The notes beneath the pieces were generated by a model. That model searched no databases. It worked only from the letters and a program-made list of their open reading frames with translations, and had not been told where the DNA came from. From assembly GCF_900156655.1 (NCBI RefSeq), contig NZ_FTOG01000008.1, forward strand, positions 124,001 to 188,000: a DNA stretch of 64,000 nucleotides, given 5' to 3'. Below are positions 35,709 through 44,478 of this stretch, in pieces. The stretch's first letter is position 1, and each line of letters begins with the position of its first letter. The stretch is from Rhodobacter aestuarii. Lineage in GTDB: Bacteria > Pseudomonadota > Alphaproteobacteria > Rhodobacterales > Rhodobacteraceae. A program made the position numbers and the translations under genes.

Positions 35709-37037
35709 ATGCGCATGATGAAGGTGGCGATCGTCGATGACGAGGAAGACATCCGGCAATCCATCAGCCAATGGCTGGCGCTCTCGGGGTTTGATACCGA
35801 AAGTTTTGCCTGCGCAGAAGATGCGCTGAAAGTCATTGGCGCCGATTGGCCAGGGGCCGTGATCACCGATATTCGCATGCCGGGCATGGATGGGATGGCA
35901 TTTCTCAAGCGCTTGATGGGGCTTGATAGCGGGCTGCCAGTGATCATGATCACCGGGCATGGCGATGTGCCGATGGCGGTGGAAGCGATGCGGCTTGGCG
36001 CGATGGATTTCATGGAGAAACCCTTCAACCCTGACCGGATGACCGAGCTTGCCAAACGCGCCACCCAAGCGCGCAGGATGACACTCGATGCCCGCGCTTT
36101 GCGCCGCGATTTGGGCGAGGGCACGAAGGTGATGGGCAAGCTCATTGGCACCTCGGCGCAAATGGAACGGCTGCGCGAAGATGTGCTCGATATTGCGCAA
36201 TCTGATGGCCATGTGCTGCTTGATGGCGAAACCGGCACCGGCAAAACGCTTGTGGCCCATGCGCTGCATGCCGCTGGCACCCGGGCGGGCAAGAAATTCG
36301 TCACCATCTCTTGTGCGGCCTATACCGAAGACGCACTTGGTGAACGGCTCTTTGGCCCGGTGGCCGAGGGGGGCGGGTTGCCGCTGGTCGAGGAAGCGCG
36401 CGGCGGTACTTTGGTGCTCGAAGATATCGAGGCGTTGTCGAGCGGTCTTCAGGCCCGGCTTTTGACGCTTTTGAACGAACAAGGCAGCCCGGCGGAAACC
36501 CGGATCGTGGCGATTTGCAACGCCCATGGCGAGGGGCGGATGCTCGAAGACCTTTTGCGCCCCGATCTTTATTTCCGCTTGGCCGCGCATAAAATCACCC
36601 TGCCGCCGCTGCGCGCGCGTGGCGAAGATGTGTTGACGCTGTTCACCCGGATGGCCGAGCAATTTGCCGATGATTACGGCTGCGACGCGCCCGAAGTCAG
36701 CGCGCAAGAAGCCGCACAACTGCTACAAGCGCCTTGGCCTGGCAATGTGCGCCAGCTGATCAATGTGGCCGAACGCGCGGTCTTGCAAGCGCGGCGCGGG
36801 CAGGGCTCCATTGCCTCGCTTTTGATGGCCGAAAGCGATGAGCTGGGCGCCGCCATGACCACCGAGGGTAAGCCGCTCAAGGAATATGTCGAAAGCTTCG
36901 AGAAGATGCTGATCGACAATACGATGCGGCGTCACAAAGGCTCCATCGCGGCGGTGATGGAAGAGCTTTGCCTGCCGCGCCGGACGCTCAACGAAAAAAT
37001 GGCGAAATACGGCTTAAGCCGTGCCGATTACACCTAA
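35709..37037 (+). CDS. dctD: DctD-like response regulator lacking GAFTGA
   Basis: A 442-aa regulator with a receiver domain (1-120; phospho-acceptor D54, K104), an AAA+ domain and a Fis-type HTH (about 405-440, IAAVMEELCLPRRTLNEKM). Walker A GETGTGKT (173-180) is intact. The segment that should hold the sigma-54 contact loop GAFTGA is shortened to LFGPVAEGGGLPL (214-226), and Walker B reads LVLED instead of LxLDE. It therefore may not activate sigma-54 promoters and could work with another holoenzyme, as Rhodobacter NtrC does. It is paired with dctB. No dicarboxylate transporter genes are nearby. Confidence 0.85.
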   Translation: MRMMKVAIVDDEEDIRQSISQWLALSGFDTESFACAEDALKVIGADWPGAVITDIRMPGMDGMAFLKRLMGLDSGLPVIMITGHGDVPMAVEAMRLGAMDFMEKPFNPDRMTELAKRATQARRMTLDARALRRDLGEGTKVMGKLIGTSAQMERLREDVLDIAQSDGHVLLDGETGTGKTLVAHALHAAGTRAGKKFVTISCAAYTEDALGERLFGPVAEGGGLPLVEEARGGTLVLEDIEALSSGLQARLLTLLNEQGSPAETRIVAICNAHGEGRMLEDLLRPDLYFRLAAHKITLPPLRARGEDVLTLFTRMAEQFADDYGCDAPEVSAQEAAQLLQAPWPGNVRQLINVAERAVLQARRGQGSIASLLMAESDELGAAMTTEGKPLKEYVESFEKMLIDNTMRRHKGSIAAVMEELCLPRRTLNEKMAKYGLSRADYT

Positions 37038-37484
37038 AGTTGTGTGCATCCGTGCGTCTGATGATTATCGTTAATCATTTCTTGATGAAAAACAGATTGT
37101 ATTCATCTGCTCTGCGTTGTTAATGTCGCAGTGTCGGCGGGACTATTCCCGCCCACGGAATTCGCTGATTTCCGAGCCGATGATCTTCGCGGGTGCGAAG
37201 CGGGCTTTGGGTCATCCGATTGGTCGAAAGACCGCTTTCACACCCTCAGGGCCTAGAAAACCAAGGGGGTTTCGTCATCATCGCGCGGCCTGCCGCGTGT
37301 TTGGGAAGAACCGCGATGGAGCGCGCAAGGGCAACTGAGGTGAGGACGGGCGGGCCACAACTGGCCGCCGCCACCCATTTGCGTGCCAGCGCTCCCGCCT
37401 CAACGACAAACCATGCCAGCCTCGCCTTGCCCGCACGATCCAGGTCGTGGTCAGGGCGCGCGCGCGCATGGGGAACCAGGATTA
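37038..37484 (+). promoter_or_regulatory. 447-base leader region of rne with hairpins
   Basis: No coding gene is supported. The first 100 bases are AT-rich and likely contain the promoter. Downstream are hairpins: GGCGGGA-CTAT-TCCCGCC (37136-37153, perfect 7 bp) and GGTC-GAAA-GACC with a GNRA-type loop (37222-37233). G-rich and C-rich stretches lie around 37240-37350. Enterobacterial rne has a structured 5' leader through which RNase E controls its own mRNA; a similar device is plausible here. Confidence 0.5.
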
Positions 37485-40382
37485 ATGGCAAAGAAAATGC
37501 TTATCGATGCCACCCATGCGGAAGAGACCCGCGTTGTGGTGGTGGACGGCAACAAAGTCGAAGAGTTTGACTTTGAAACCATCAACAAACGGCAGCTCGC
37601 CGGAAACATTTATCTAGCAAAAGTCACGCGGGTGGAGCCTTCGCTCCAAGCGGCGTTTGTGGATTACGGTGGCAACCGCCACGGTTTCCTCGCTTTTGCC
37701 GAGATCCATCCCGATTACTATCAAATCCCGACGGCGGATCGTCAGGCGCTTTTGGAAGAAGAGCGGCTTGCGGCTGAGGCCGAAGAGGCTGAAGAAAACC
37801 GCCCGCGCTCGCGCCGTTCGCGCTCCCGTTCGCGGTCGTCTTCGTCCGCCCCTGCGGCGAAGGCCGAAAAGGCGAGCAACATCGATGCCGTGGTGCGTTC
37901 GGAAGATATTCCGGGCATGGCGGTGATCGAATCCGGCGAAGAGGGCGAGGGGGAAGAACCCACCGTTTTGAGCGAGGCGCCGGAAACGGCGCTGGTCTCC
38001 ACGCCTGAAGCTGCCGCACCCGAGGCAGACGAGAGCGCCCCGATGGAAGGCGATGCGCTAGACGCGCCCGTCGCGGAAGCCGCATCCGAGGAAGAAGAAT
38101 CCGTCGAGGATGTCGTGGCGGAAGCCGTGGCCGATGCGCTTTCGGTTGTGGCCGAAATGACCGAAGAAGCCGAAGAGGTGGACGCGGAAGAAGCCGAGGA
38201 CGGCGAAAGCCACGATCACGACCACCACGCGCATCCGGCAGAAGGCGATGACGAGATTGAATCCGTCGCCGAAGAGGATGTGCAGGAAGAAATCCGCGCG
38301 CCGCGTCGCCCGCGTGCGCGCCGCTACAAGATTCAAGAAGTGATCAAAGTGCGCCAAATCATGCTGGTGCAAGTGGTCAAGGAAGAGCGCGGCAACAAAG
38401 GCGCGGCGCTCACCACCTATCTGTCGCTCGCTGGCCGCTACTGTGTGCTGATGCCGAACACCGCGCGCGGTGGTGGCATTTCGCGCAAAATCACCAATGC
38501 TGCCGACCGTAAAAAGCTCAAAGAAATCGCCGCCGAGATGGAAGTGCCGCATGGCGCAGGCCTGATCATCCGCACCGCGGGCAGCCAACGCACCCGCACC
38601 GAGATCCGCCGCGACTATGAATATCTGATGCGGCTGTGGGAACAAATCCGCGACCTCACGATGAAATCGGTCGCGCCTGCGCCGATCTACGAAGAGGGCG
38701 ACCTGATCAAGCGCTCGATCCGCGATCTTTACTCGAAAGACATCGACGAGGTGCTGGTCGAGGGCGAGCGCGGCTACCGTGTGGCCAAGGACTTCATGAA
38801 AATGATCATGCCGTCCCACGCCAAAAACGTGAAGCATTACGCCGAGCAATTGCCGCTGTTTGCGCGGTTCCAGGTCGAAAGCTATCTGGGCGCGATGTTC
38901 AACCCGGTGGTGCAGCTCAAATCGGGCGGCTACATCGTGATTGGCGTCACCGAAGCGCTGGTGGCGATTGACGTGAACTCGGGCCGGGCCACCAAAGAGG
39001 GCTCGATCGAAGATACGGCGCTGAAAACCAACCTTGAGGCCGCCGAGGAAATCAGCCGTCAGTTGCGTCTGCGCGACTTGGCGGGCCTGATCGTCATCGA
39101 CTTCATCGATATGGAGGAGCGCAAGAACAACTCCGCCGTCGAGAAGCGCCTGAAAGAGAAACTGAAAACCGACCGGGCGCGCATTCAAGTGGGCCGGATT
39201 TCGGGCTTTGGTCTTTTGGAAATGAGCCGTCAGCGGCTGCGCCCGGGGATGCTGGAAAGCACCACCCAGCCCTGCCCGCATTGCCACGGCACCGGCCTGA
39301 TCCGCTCGGATGACAGCCTTGCACTGCAAGTGCTGCGCGCGATTGAGGAAGAGGGCACGCGCAAGCGCTCGCGCGAAGTGCTGGTGAAATGCCCGGTCGC
39401 GGTCGCCAACTATCTGATGAACGCCAAGCGCGAGCATATCGCCTCGATCGAGGCGCGATATGGGATGGCGGTGCGGATTGAAGCCGATCCGAGCCTTGTG
39501 AGCCCCGATTTCTCGATCGAGAAGTTCAAAACCGCGACCCGGATCGTGCCCGATCCGATGAGCACGGCGGTGCATGCGAGCGCCGAACTGATGGCCGAGA
39601 TCGACGAGGAAGAGATCCTTGAGGAGGAAGAGGACGAGGTCGAAGAGGCCGAAGCCGAAACCACCGAGGCCGAAGAGGCGCCGAAAAAGAAGAAACGTCG
39701 TCGGCGTCGGCGTAAGAAATCGGGCAATGGCACCGAGGCGGGCGAGTCTGGTGATGCCGACGGCAGCGATGCGGACGACGACGAGGCTGATGAGGGCTCC
39801 TCTGACGAGGACGAGGCCGCTGAGGATGCTGCGCGTGCGGCCGCTGCTGCGGAACTGGCCGAGGTTGCGCTGCCCGAGGTGACGGAAACCGAAGCGGGGG
39901 CGTCGGAAGCGGAAGGCGAGGCGGTTGCGGAGGAAGCGGCGGAAGATGCGCCGAAACCGAAGAGAACCACCCGCTCGCGGAAGAAAAAGACCGAGGACGG
40001 CGAGGAGCCCGCGCCCAAGAAAACCACCCGCTCGCGTTCGCGCAAAAAGGTTGAGCCGGTGGCAGAGGAAGCCCCTGTCGAAGCGACGCCCGAAGCTGCG
40101 CCGGTGGAGCCGGTGAGTGAAACCGTTGCTGAAGCGCCTGCCGAGCCTGTCGCGGAAACGCCGGTTGAGGTGGCACCCGACGTGGCGCCGGAGCCGGTGG
40201 TGGAACCCGCGCCCGAGCCGCAAGCGGAAGCTGCGCCGGAACCGGAGCCGAGCGTCGAACCCGTCGCTGAATCTGCCCCCGAACCTGTGCCGGAGGCGCA
40301 AAGCGCGCCCGAGGCCCCCGCTTCTGAGGCAGAAGAGGGCGGCGAGCCGAAGCCGAAGCGCCGCGGTTGGTGGTCCATCTGA
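37485..40382 (+). CDS. rne: Ribonuclease E
   Basis: Endoribonuclease that starts mRNA decay and matures rRNA; core of the degradosome. The 965-aa protein has the N-terminal MAKKMLIDATHAEETRV and an S1 domain split by an acidic and SR-rich insertion of about 180 residues (about 93-278, including an HDHDHH stretch), as in other alphaproteobacteria. The catalytic DNase I-like part follows, then the zinc-link CPHC (C597, C600). After about residue 690 comes a long Glu/Ala/Pro-rich disordered tail with basic patches (KKKKRRRRRRKK) ending in KRRGWWSI. ATG 37485 gives the conserved N-terminus. Confidence 0.95.
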   Translation: MAKKMLIDATHAEETRVVVVDGNKVEEFDFETINKRQLAGNIYLAKVTRVEPSLQAAFVDYGGNRHGFLAFAEIHPDYYQIPTADRQALLEEERLAAEAEEAEENRPRSRRSRSRSRSSSSAPAAKAEKASNIDAVVRSEDIPGMAVIESGEEGEGEEPTVLSEAPETALVSTPEAAAPEADESAPMEGDALDAPVAEAASEEEESVEDVVAEAVADALSVVAEMTEEAEEVDAEEAEDGESHDHDHHAHPAEGDDEIESVAEEDVQEEIRAPRRPRARRYKIQEVIKVRQIMLVQVVKEERGNKGAALTTYLSLAGRYCVLMPNTARGGGISRKITNAADRKKLKEIAAEMEVPHGAGLIIRTAGSQRTRTEIRRDYEYLMRLWEQIRDLTMKSVAPAPIYEEGDLIKRSIRDLYSKDIDEVLVEGERGYRVAKDFMKMIMPSHAKNVKHYAEQLPLFARFQVESYLGAMFNPVVQLKSGGYIVIGVTEALVAIDVNSGRATKEGSIEDTALKTNLEAAEEISRQLRLRDLAGLIVIDFIDMEERKNNSAVEKRLKEKLKTDRARIQVGRISGFGLLEMSRQRLRPGMLESTTQPCPHCHGTGLIRSDDSLALQVLRAIEEEGTRKRSREVLVKCPVAVANYLMNAKREHIASIEARYGMAVRIEADPSLVSPDFSIEKFKTATRIVPDPMSTAVHASAELMAEIDEEEILEEEEDEVEEAEAETTEAEEAPKKKKRRRRRRKKSGNGTEAGESGDADGSDADDDEADEGSSDEDEAAEDAARAAAAAELAEVALPEVTETEAGASEAEGEAVAEEAAEDAPKPKRTTRSRKKKTEDGEEPAPKKTTRSRSRKKVEPVAEEAPVEATPEAAPVEPVSETVAEAPAEPVAETPVEVAPDVAPEPVVEPAPEPQAEAAPEPEPSVEPVAESAPEPVPEAQSAPEAPASEAEEGGEPKPKRRGWWSI

Positions 40383-40410
40383 GGCCAATGCGCCAGAACT
40401 TAAAATTGCA

Positions 40411-40437
40411 AACGCCGGGCCTCGTGCTCGGCGTTTT
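40411..40437 (+). terminator. Terminator of rne
   Basis: Arms AACGCCGGGC and GCTCGGCGTT with a 5-base loop, followed by TT at 40436-40437. It is positioned 28 bases after the rne stop. Confidence 0.85.
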
Positions 40438-40531
40438 GCGTTGTGACCGCTTCGACTTGGCCCAAATATCCTAGGGGTGAGTTTGGCGCAGCCGAAAAGG
40501 GGGCCGCGCCCTCACAACACTTAATGCTGTC

Positions 40532-40786
40532 TTAGTCTTGCGTGTTTTGCTGCGGGCCGCGCCGCACAAGATAGCGCAGCACAGCGCCCTCATCCGTCGC
40601 GCTTTCGAGCACATGGCCCGCATGGGTGCAAAAATGCGGCACGTCGATCCAACTGGCGCGGTCGGTCGCGATCATTTCCACCAGCACACCTTCGGGTTGG
40701 GCCAGCAACGCCTTGCGCAGGCGCAGCACCGGCAGAGGGCACAGAAGGCCGCGCAGATCAAGGGAAAGGGCAGGGGTGTCGCTCAT
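40532..40786 (-). CDS. TusA-family sulfurtransferase
   Basis: An 84-aa TusA/YeeD/SirA fold protein with the intact motif RGLLCPLPVLRLRKAL; C16 is the sulfane-sulfur acceptor. Role could be tRNA thiolation or Moco sulfur supply. It is monocistronic and divergent from ccdA. Confidence 0.9.
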   Translation of the reverse strand: MSDTPALSLDLRGLLCPLPVLRLRKALLAQPEGVLVEMIATDRASWIDVPHFCTHAGHVLESATDEGAVLRYLVRRGPQQNTQD

Positions 40787-40889
40787 GCGCTTGGCCTAGC
40801 GCCGCACCACGCGCCTGTCCACGGCAATGTGAGCGCCGCGTCAGATCACAGCAGATGACGGCGCGCGCCTGCAATGCTAGGACGGGGCC

Positions 40890-41645
40890 ATGTTCGGGAT
40901 CGACATCATAGATGCAGCCTTTCTGCCCGCCGCCTTCGCCGCTTTTGTGGCGGGGGTGATCTCGTTCCTCAGCCCCTGTGTGCTGCCCATCGTGCCGCCC
41001 TATCTTGCCTATATGGGCGGTGTGACCGTGTCCGAGATGAGCGCGGGCAAAGCCGCTGCGCGTGGCCCTGTGCTGCTGGCTGCGCTTTTCTTTGTGCTTG
41101 GGCTCTCGACCGTTTTCTTGCTGATTGGTCTTGGCGCCTCGGCACTTGGTCAAGCGGTGGGCTCTTGGCGCGATGAATTGGGCAAGGTCGCAGGCGTTGT
41201 CGTGATGATTTTTGGCGCGCATTTCCTTGGCATCTATCGAATCGGCTTTCTCGACCGCGAATTCCGGCTGGAAACGGGCGATCAGGGGGGCTCGGCGCTT
41301 GGTGCCTATCTACTCGGCCTTGCCTTTGCCTTCGGTTGGACGCCTTGCCTTGGTCCAGTGCTGGGCACCATTGCTTCGCTTGCGATGGCAGAGGGCAGCC
41401 TTGGCCGTGGCATGGGGCTTTTGGGCGTCTATGCGGCGGGGCTTGGTTTGCCCTTCTTGCTGGTCGCAGCGTTTTTCCCCGCGCTTGGCGGGGCGATGGC
41501 CTTCATGCGCCGCAACATGGGCCGGATCGAGAAAATCTCTGGTCTCCTTTTGTGGACGGTGGGGCTTTTCATGCTGACCGGGCAACTCTCTGATTTCTCG
41601 TTTTGGATTTTGGACGTTTTCCCGGCGCTTGCCGAATTTGGCTAA
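40890..41645 (+). CDS. ccdA: CcdA, thiol-disulfide transporter for cytochrome c biogenesis
   Basis: A 251-aa inner-membrane protein with six helices. It has the two redox cysteines in SPCVLPIVPPYLAYMGG (about residue 31) and GWTPCLGPVLGT (about 153). It passes electrons from thioredoxin to periplasmic thioredoxin-like proteins for cytochrome c maturation, needed in a phototroph rich in c-type cytochromes. Confidence 0.93.
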   Translation: MFGIDIIDAAFLPAAFAAFVAGVISFLSPCVLPIVPPYLAYMGGVTVSEMSAGKAAARGPVLLAALFFVLGLSTVFLLIGLGASALGQAVGSWRDELGKVAGVVVMIFGAHFLGIYRIGFLDREFRLETGDQGGSALGAYLLGLAFAFGWTPCLGPVLGTIASLAMAEGSLGRGMGLLGVYAAGLGLPFLLVAAFFPALGGAMAFMRRNMGRIEKISGLLLWTVGLFMLTGQLSDFSFWILDVFPALAEFG

Positions 41646-41688
41646 AGCCGCACCTGCGCGGAAACGCGCAGCCTGACGGGAACTTGCT

Positions 41689-41717
41689 TTGACCCATCGC
41701 CCGGCGCGCGCTATAGG
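41689..41717 (+). promoter_or_regulatory. Sigma-70 type promoter of the PBP1A gene
   Basis: TTGACC, a 17-base spacer and TATAGG form a near-consensus housekeeping promoter. A start near 41724 would leave a leader of about 20 bases before the TTG start codon. Confidence 0.75.
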
Positions 41718-41743
41718 GTCGGCACTATCCACGGGGGTGCCTT

Positions 41744-44299
41744 TTGATCCGCTTCGTCCTGTCTTCAATTGGGGGGCTTTTCTCCTGGATCGTCACGGCG
41801 CTGTTTTTCGCCGCGCTGACGGTTGGCGCGATTTTTTGGATGTATGGGCGCAACTTGCCCAGCCATGAACAGTTGGCCCAATACACTCCCAAAACGATCA
41901 GCCGGATTTACTCGGGCGAGGGGCGCTTGATCGACGAATTCGCGCAAGAGCGGCGGATTTTCGTGCCGATCAGTGACATTCCCGATGTGGTGAAACAGGC
42001 CTTTGTCTCTGCCGAAGACCAAAACTTCTATATCCACAAGGGCTATGACGCGCGCGGGATCATCGCGGCGGCCTATGCGGCGATCAAATCCGGCGGGCGC
42101 AATGTGCGCGGCGCCTCGACGATCACGCAGCAGGTGATGAAGAACTTCCTGCTTGATGGCTCGCGCTCGGCGGAACGGAAGATCAAAGAATTGATCTTAG
42201 CCGCCCGCGTGGAAGAGGCGCTCTCGAAAGACCGCATTCTTGAGCTGTATCTGAACGAGATTTTCTTGGGTCAAAACTCCTATGGGGTGGCGGCGGCCGC
42301 GCAGACTTATTTCAACAAAACGCTGAGCGAACTCAGCGTCGGCGAGGCGGCCTATCTGGCGGCTTTGCCGAAGAAACCGGCCTCGCTGCATCCGGTGCGC
42401 GACTATGAAGAGGCGCGACTGCGCCGCAATTACGTGCTGCGGCGGATGTATGAAGACGGCCATATCGACCAAGCGACTTTGCAAGAAGAGCAGGCGAAAG
42501 AGCTGAAATCGGTGCAGCGCGGCGATTACCCGGCCTTCCGCCAAGCTTTGCCGCCGCGGGATTATTTCACCGATGAAATCCGCCGCCAGCTGTCAAAAAG
42601 CTTTGGGCAGGATGAGTTCTTTGGCGGTGGTCTAACGATCCGCGCCACGGTTGATCCCGATTTGCAAAAGCAGGCCGCGAAGGCGCTGCAACATGCGCTT
42701 GAAAAATATGACCGCAACCTTGGCGTCTGGCGCGGCACCGGGGCGACGATCCCGGCTGATCAACTGGGCGAGGAACGGCTGTGGCGTGCGGCGCTTGCCG
42801 ATGTGCCCACCGACAAAGCCCCCCGCGATGTTGAGGGTTGGTATCCGGCCGTGGTGCTGGAACTGGGGGATAAATCTGCCCGGATCGGCATTGAAGGCAT
42901 CGAGGAAGATGCTGACGGCCATTGGATCCCCGCCGATGATGTGACTTGGGCGCGTAAGCTTGGCAAAGATGGCAAGCTTGGTCCGCGCGCCAAGCGGGCC
43001 TCTGATCTGGTTGATGTGGGCGATGTGGTGCTGGTGCGCGCGGTCACCAAAGACAGTGATGGCTCTTTCGTGCGCTGGTCACTGCGGCAGGTGCCGCGTG
43101 TCGAGGGCGCGTTCATGGCGATGGATGTGCACACGGGCCGCGTGCTCGCGATGCAGGGCGGGTTCTCGTATCAAAGCTCGGTCTTCAACCGCACCACACA
43201 GGCGATGCGCCAGCCCGGCTCTAACATCAAACCGATCGTCTATGCGGCGGCGCTCGATTCCGGCTTTAGCCCCGAGACGATCGTTGTGGACGCACCGATT
43301 GAGGTGAACACGCCGCAAGGGCTGTGGCGGCCGCAAAACGCCTCGAACAAATACTACGGGCCGACGCCGCTGCGCACCGGGCTTGAGCAATCGCGGAACC
43401 TGATGACGGTGCGGATTGCGCAAGAAATCGGCATGGATACCGTGGCGCGCTATGCGGAGCGGTTTGGCGTTTATGACCAGATGGGCCCCTATTTGGCGAA
43501 CGCGCTTGGGGCGCAGGAAACCACGATGTATCGGCTCATTTCGGCCTATGCGATGTTTGCCAATGGCGGCAAGCGGCTGGAGCCGACGCTGGTGGACCGG
43601 GTGCAAGACCGTTGGGGCCGCACGATCTATCGGCACGACCAAAGTGATTGTCTCGATTGCGCCGATCCGACCTTGCCCGAGGGGTTGGGGCCGCGCGTGC
43701 GCACCAATTCGGAGCAGGTGATTGATGCGATCACCGCCTATCAGATGATCTCGCTGATGGAAGGCGGCGTGAAGCGCGGCACGGGCACGGGCGTGCGGCT
43801 GCCGGTTCCGGTTGCCGGCAAAACCGGGACGACGAATGACGCGAAAGACGTGTGGTTCACGGGCTTTACCTCGAATATCGTCGCGTCGTGCTACATGGGC
43901 TATGACCAACCGCGCGGGCTTGGCCGGGGCGCTTATGGCGGCACGCTTTGTGTGCCGGTCTTCAATGAGTTCATGCAAGAGGCGATCAAGGAATATGGCG
44001 GTGGCCGCTTCAAGGTGCCGCCGGGGGGCTATTGGCAGAACTTCAACCGGTTCACCGGGGAAAAACTGCCCGATGGCGTGTCGGGGGATTTTGTGCAGGC
44101 CGAATATCTGCGCGAAGATCAAGACATGCGCGGCCTTGGCCTGATTGTGGATGGGGGCTTTGCCATGGGCGCGGACCTGCCGCTTTTCGCGCAGGGTGAA
44201 ACCGATACCGGCACCACCGTCACCACCGCGACTGGCAAGACCCGCGTGATCCCGAAGAAAGCCGATTTCGGCACCTTGTCTGCCGGTGGGCTTTACTAA
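41744..44299 (+). CDS. mrcA: Penicillin-binding protein 1A
   Basis: A bifunctional murein synthase of 851 aa in the inner membrane. TM helix about 8-30; GT51 glycosyltransferase domain with EDQNFYIHKGYD (catalytic Glu near 87) and GASTITQQVMKN. An OB-like PBP1A insert (about 320-430) follows, then the transpeptidase with SNIK (about 492-495) and KTGT (about 692-695). The start is TTG 41744, preceded by CGGGGGTG and a strong promoter; no in-frame ATG gives a complete TM helix. Weak UUG initiation may keep levels low. Confidence 0.94.
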   Translation: MIRFVLSSIGGLFSWIVTALFFAALTVGAIFWMYGRNLPSHEQLAQYTPKTISRIYSGEGRLIDEFAQERRIFVPISDIPDVVKQAFVSAEDQNFYIHKGYDARGIIAAAYAAIKSGGRNVRGASTITQQVMKNFLLDGSRSAERKIKELILAARVEEALSKDRILELYLNEIFLGQNSYGVAAAAQTYFNKTLSELSVGEAAYLAALPKKPASLHPVRDYEEARLRRNYVLRRMYEDGHIDQATLQEEQAKELKSVQRGDYPAFRQALPPRDYFTDEIRRQLSKSFGQDEFFGGGLTIRATVDPDLQKQAAKALQHALEKYDRNLGVWRGTGATIPADQLGEERLWRAALADVPTDKAPRDVEGWYPAVVLELGDKSARIGIEGIEEDADGHWIPADDVTWARKLGKDGKLGPRAKRASDLVDVGDVVLVRAVTKDSDGSFVRWSLRQVPRVEGAFMAMDVHTGRVLAMQGGFSYQSSVFNRTTQAMRQPGSNIKPIVYAAALDSGFSPETIVVDAPIEVNTPQGLWRPQNASNKYYGPTPLRTGLEQSRNLMTVRIAQEIGMDTVARYAERFGVYDQMGPYLANALGAQETTMYRLISAYAMFANGGKRLEPTLVDRVQDRWGRTIYRHDQSDCLDCADPTLPEGLGPRVRTNSEQVIDAITAYQMISLMEGGVKRGTGTGVRLPVPVAGKTGTTNDAKDVWFTGFTSNIVASCYMGYDQPRGLGRGAYGGTLCVPVFNEFMQEAIKEYGGGRFKVPPGGYWQNFNRFTGEKLPDGVSGDFVQAEYLREDQDMRGLGLIVDGGFAMGADLPLFAQGETDTGTTVTTATGKTRVIPKKADFGTLSAGGLY

Positions 44300-44331
44300 G
44301 CCTTCCTCGCGTTTCACGACACCAAGGATTG

Positions 44332-44358
44332 GGCGCCCCAGCGGGCGCCTTTTCTTTT
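44332..44358 (+). terminator. Terminator of mrcA
   Basis: GGCGCCC-CAGC-GGGCGCC stem-loop followed by TTTTCTTTT, 32 bases after the stop. Confidence 0.88.
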
Positions 44359-44422
44359 GCCGCGGTGTTTTGGGGGCAGGACGTGGCGGGGCTGGGGGTC
44401 TTGTTCTTGCGGTTGCTATGCA

Positions 44423-44450
44423 TGAAAAAGGGCGCCCTGCGGCGCCCTTT
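44423..44450 (-). terminator. Terminator of the BCCT transporter gene
   Basis: A perfect 10-bp inverted repeat AAAGGGCGCC-CTGC-GGCGCCCTTT (44427-44450). On the minus strand the stem is followed by more T residues. It is positioned 28 bases after the transporter stop and can also act on the + strand. Confidence 0.85.
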
Positions 44451-44478
44451 TCTGGTTTCGCAACCTCTGGCGTTTGGC

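Noticed and set aside
37117-37338. Short frames inside the rne leader
   Set aside because: No ribosome site or coding character; the stretch is better explained as a structured leader.
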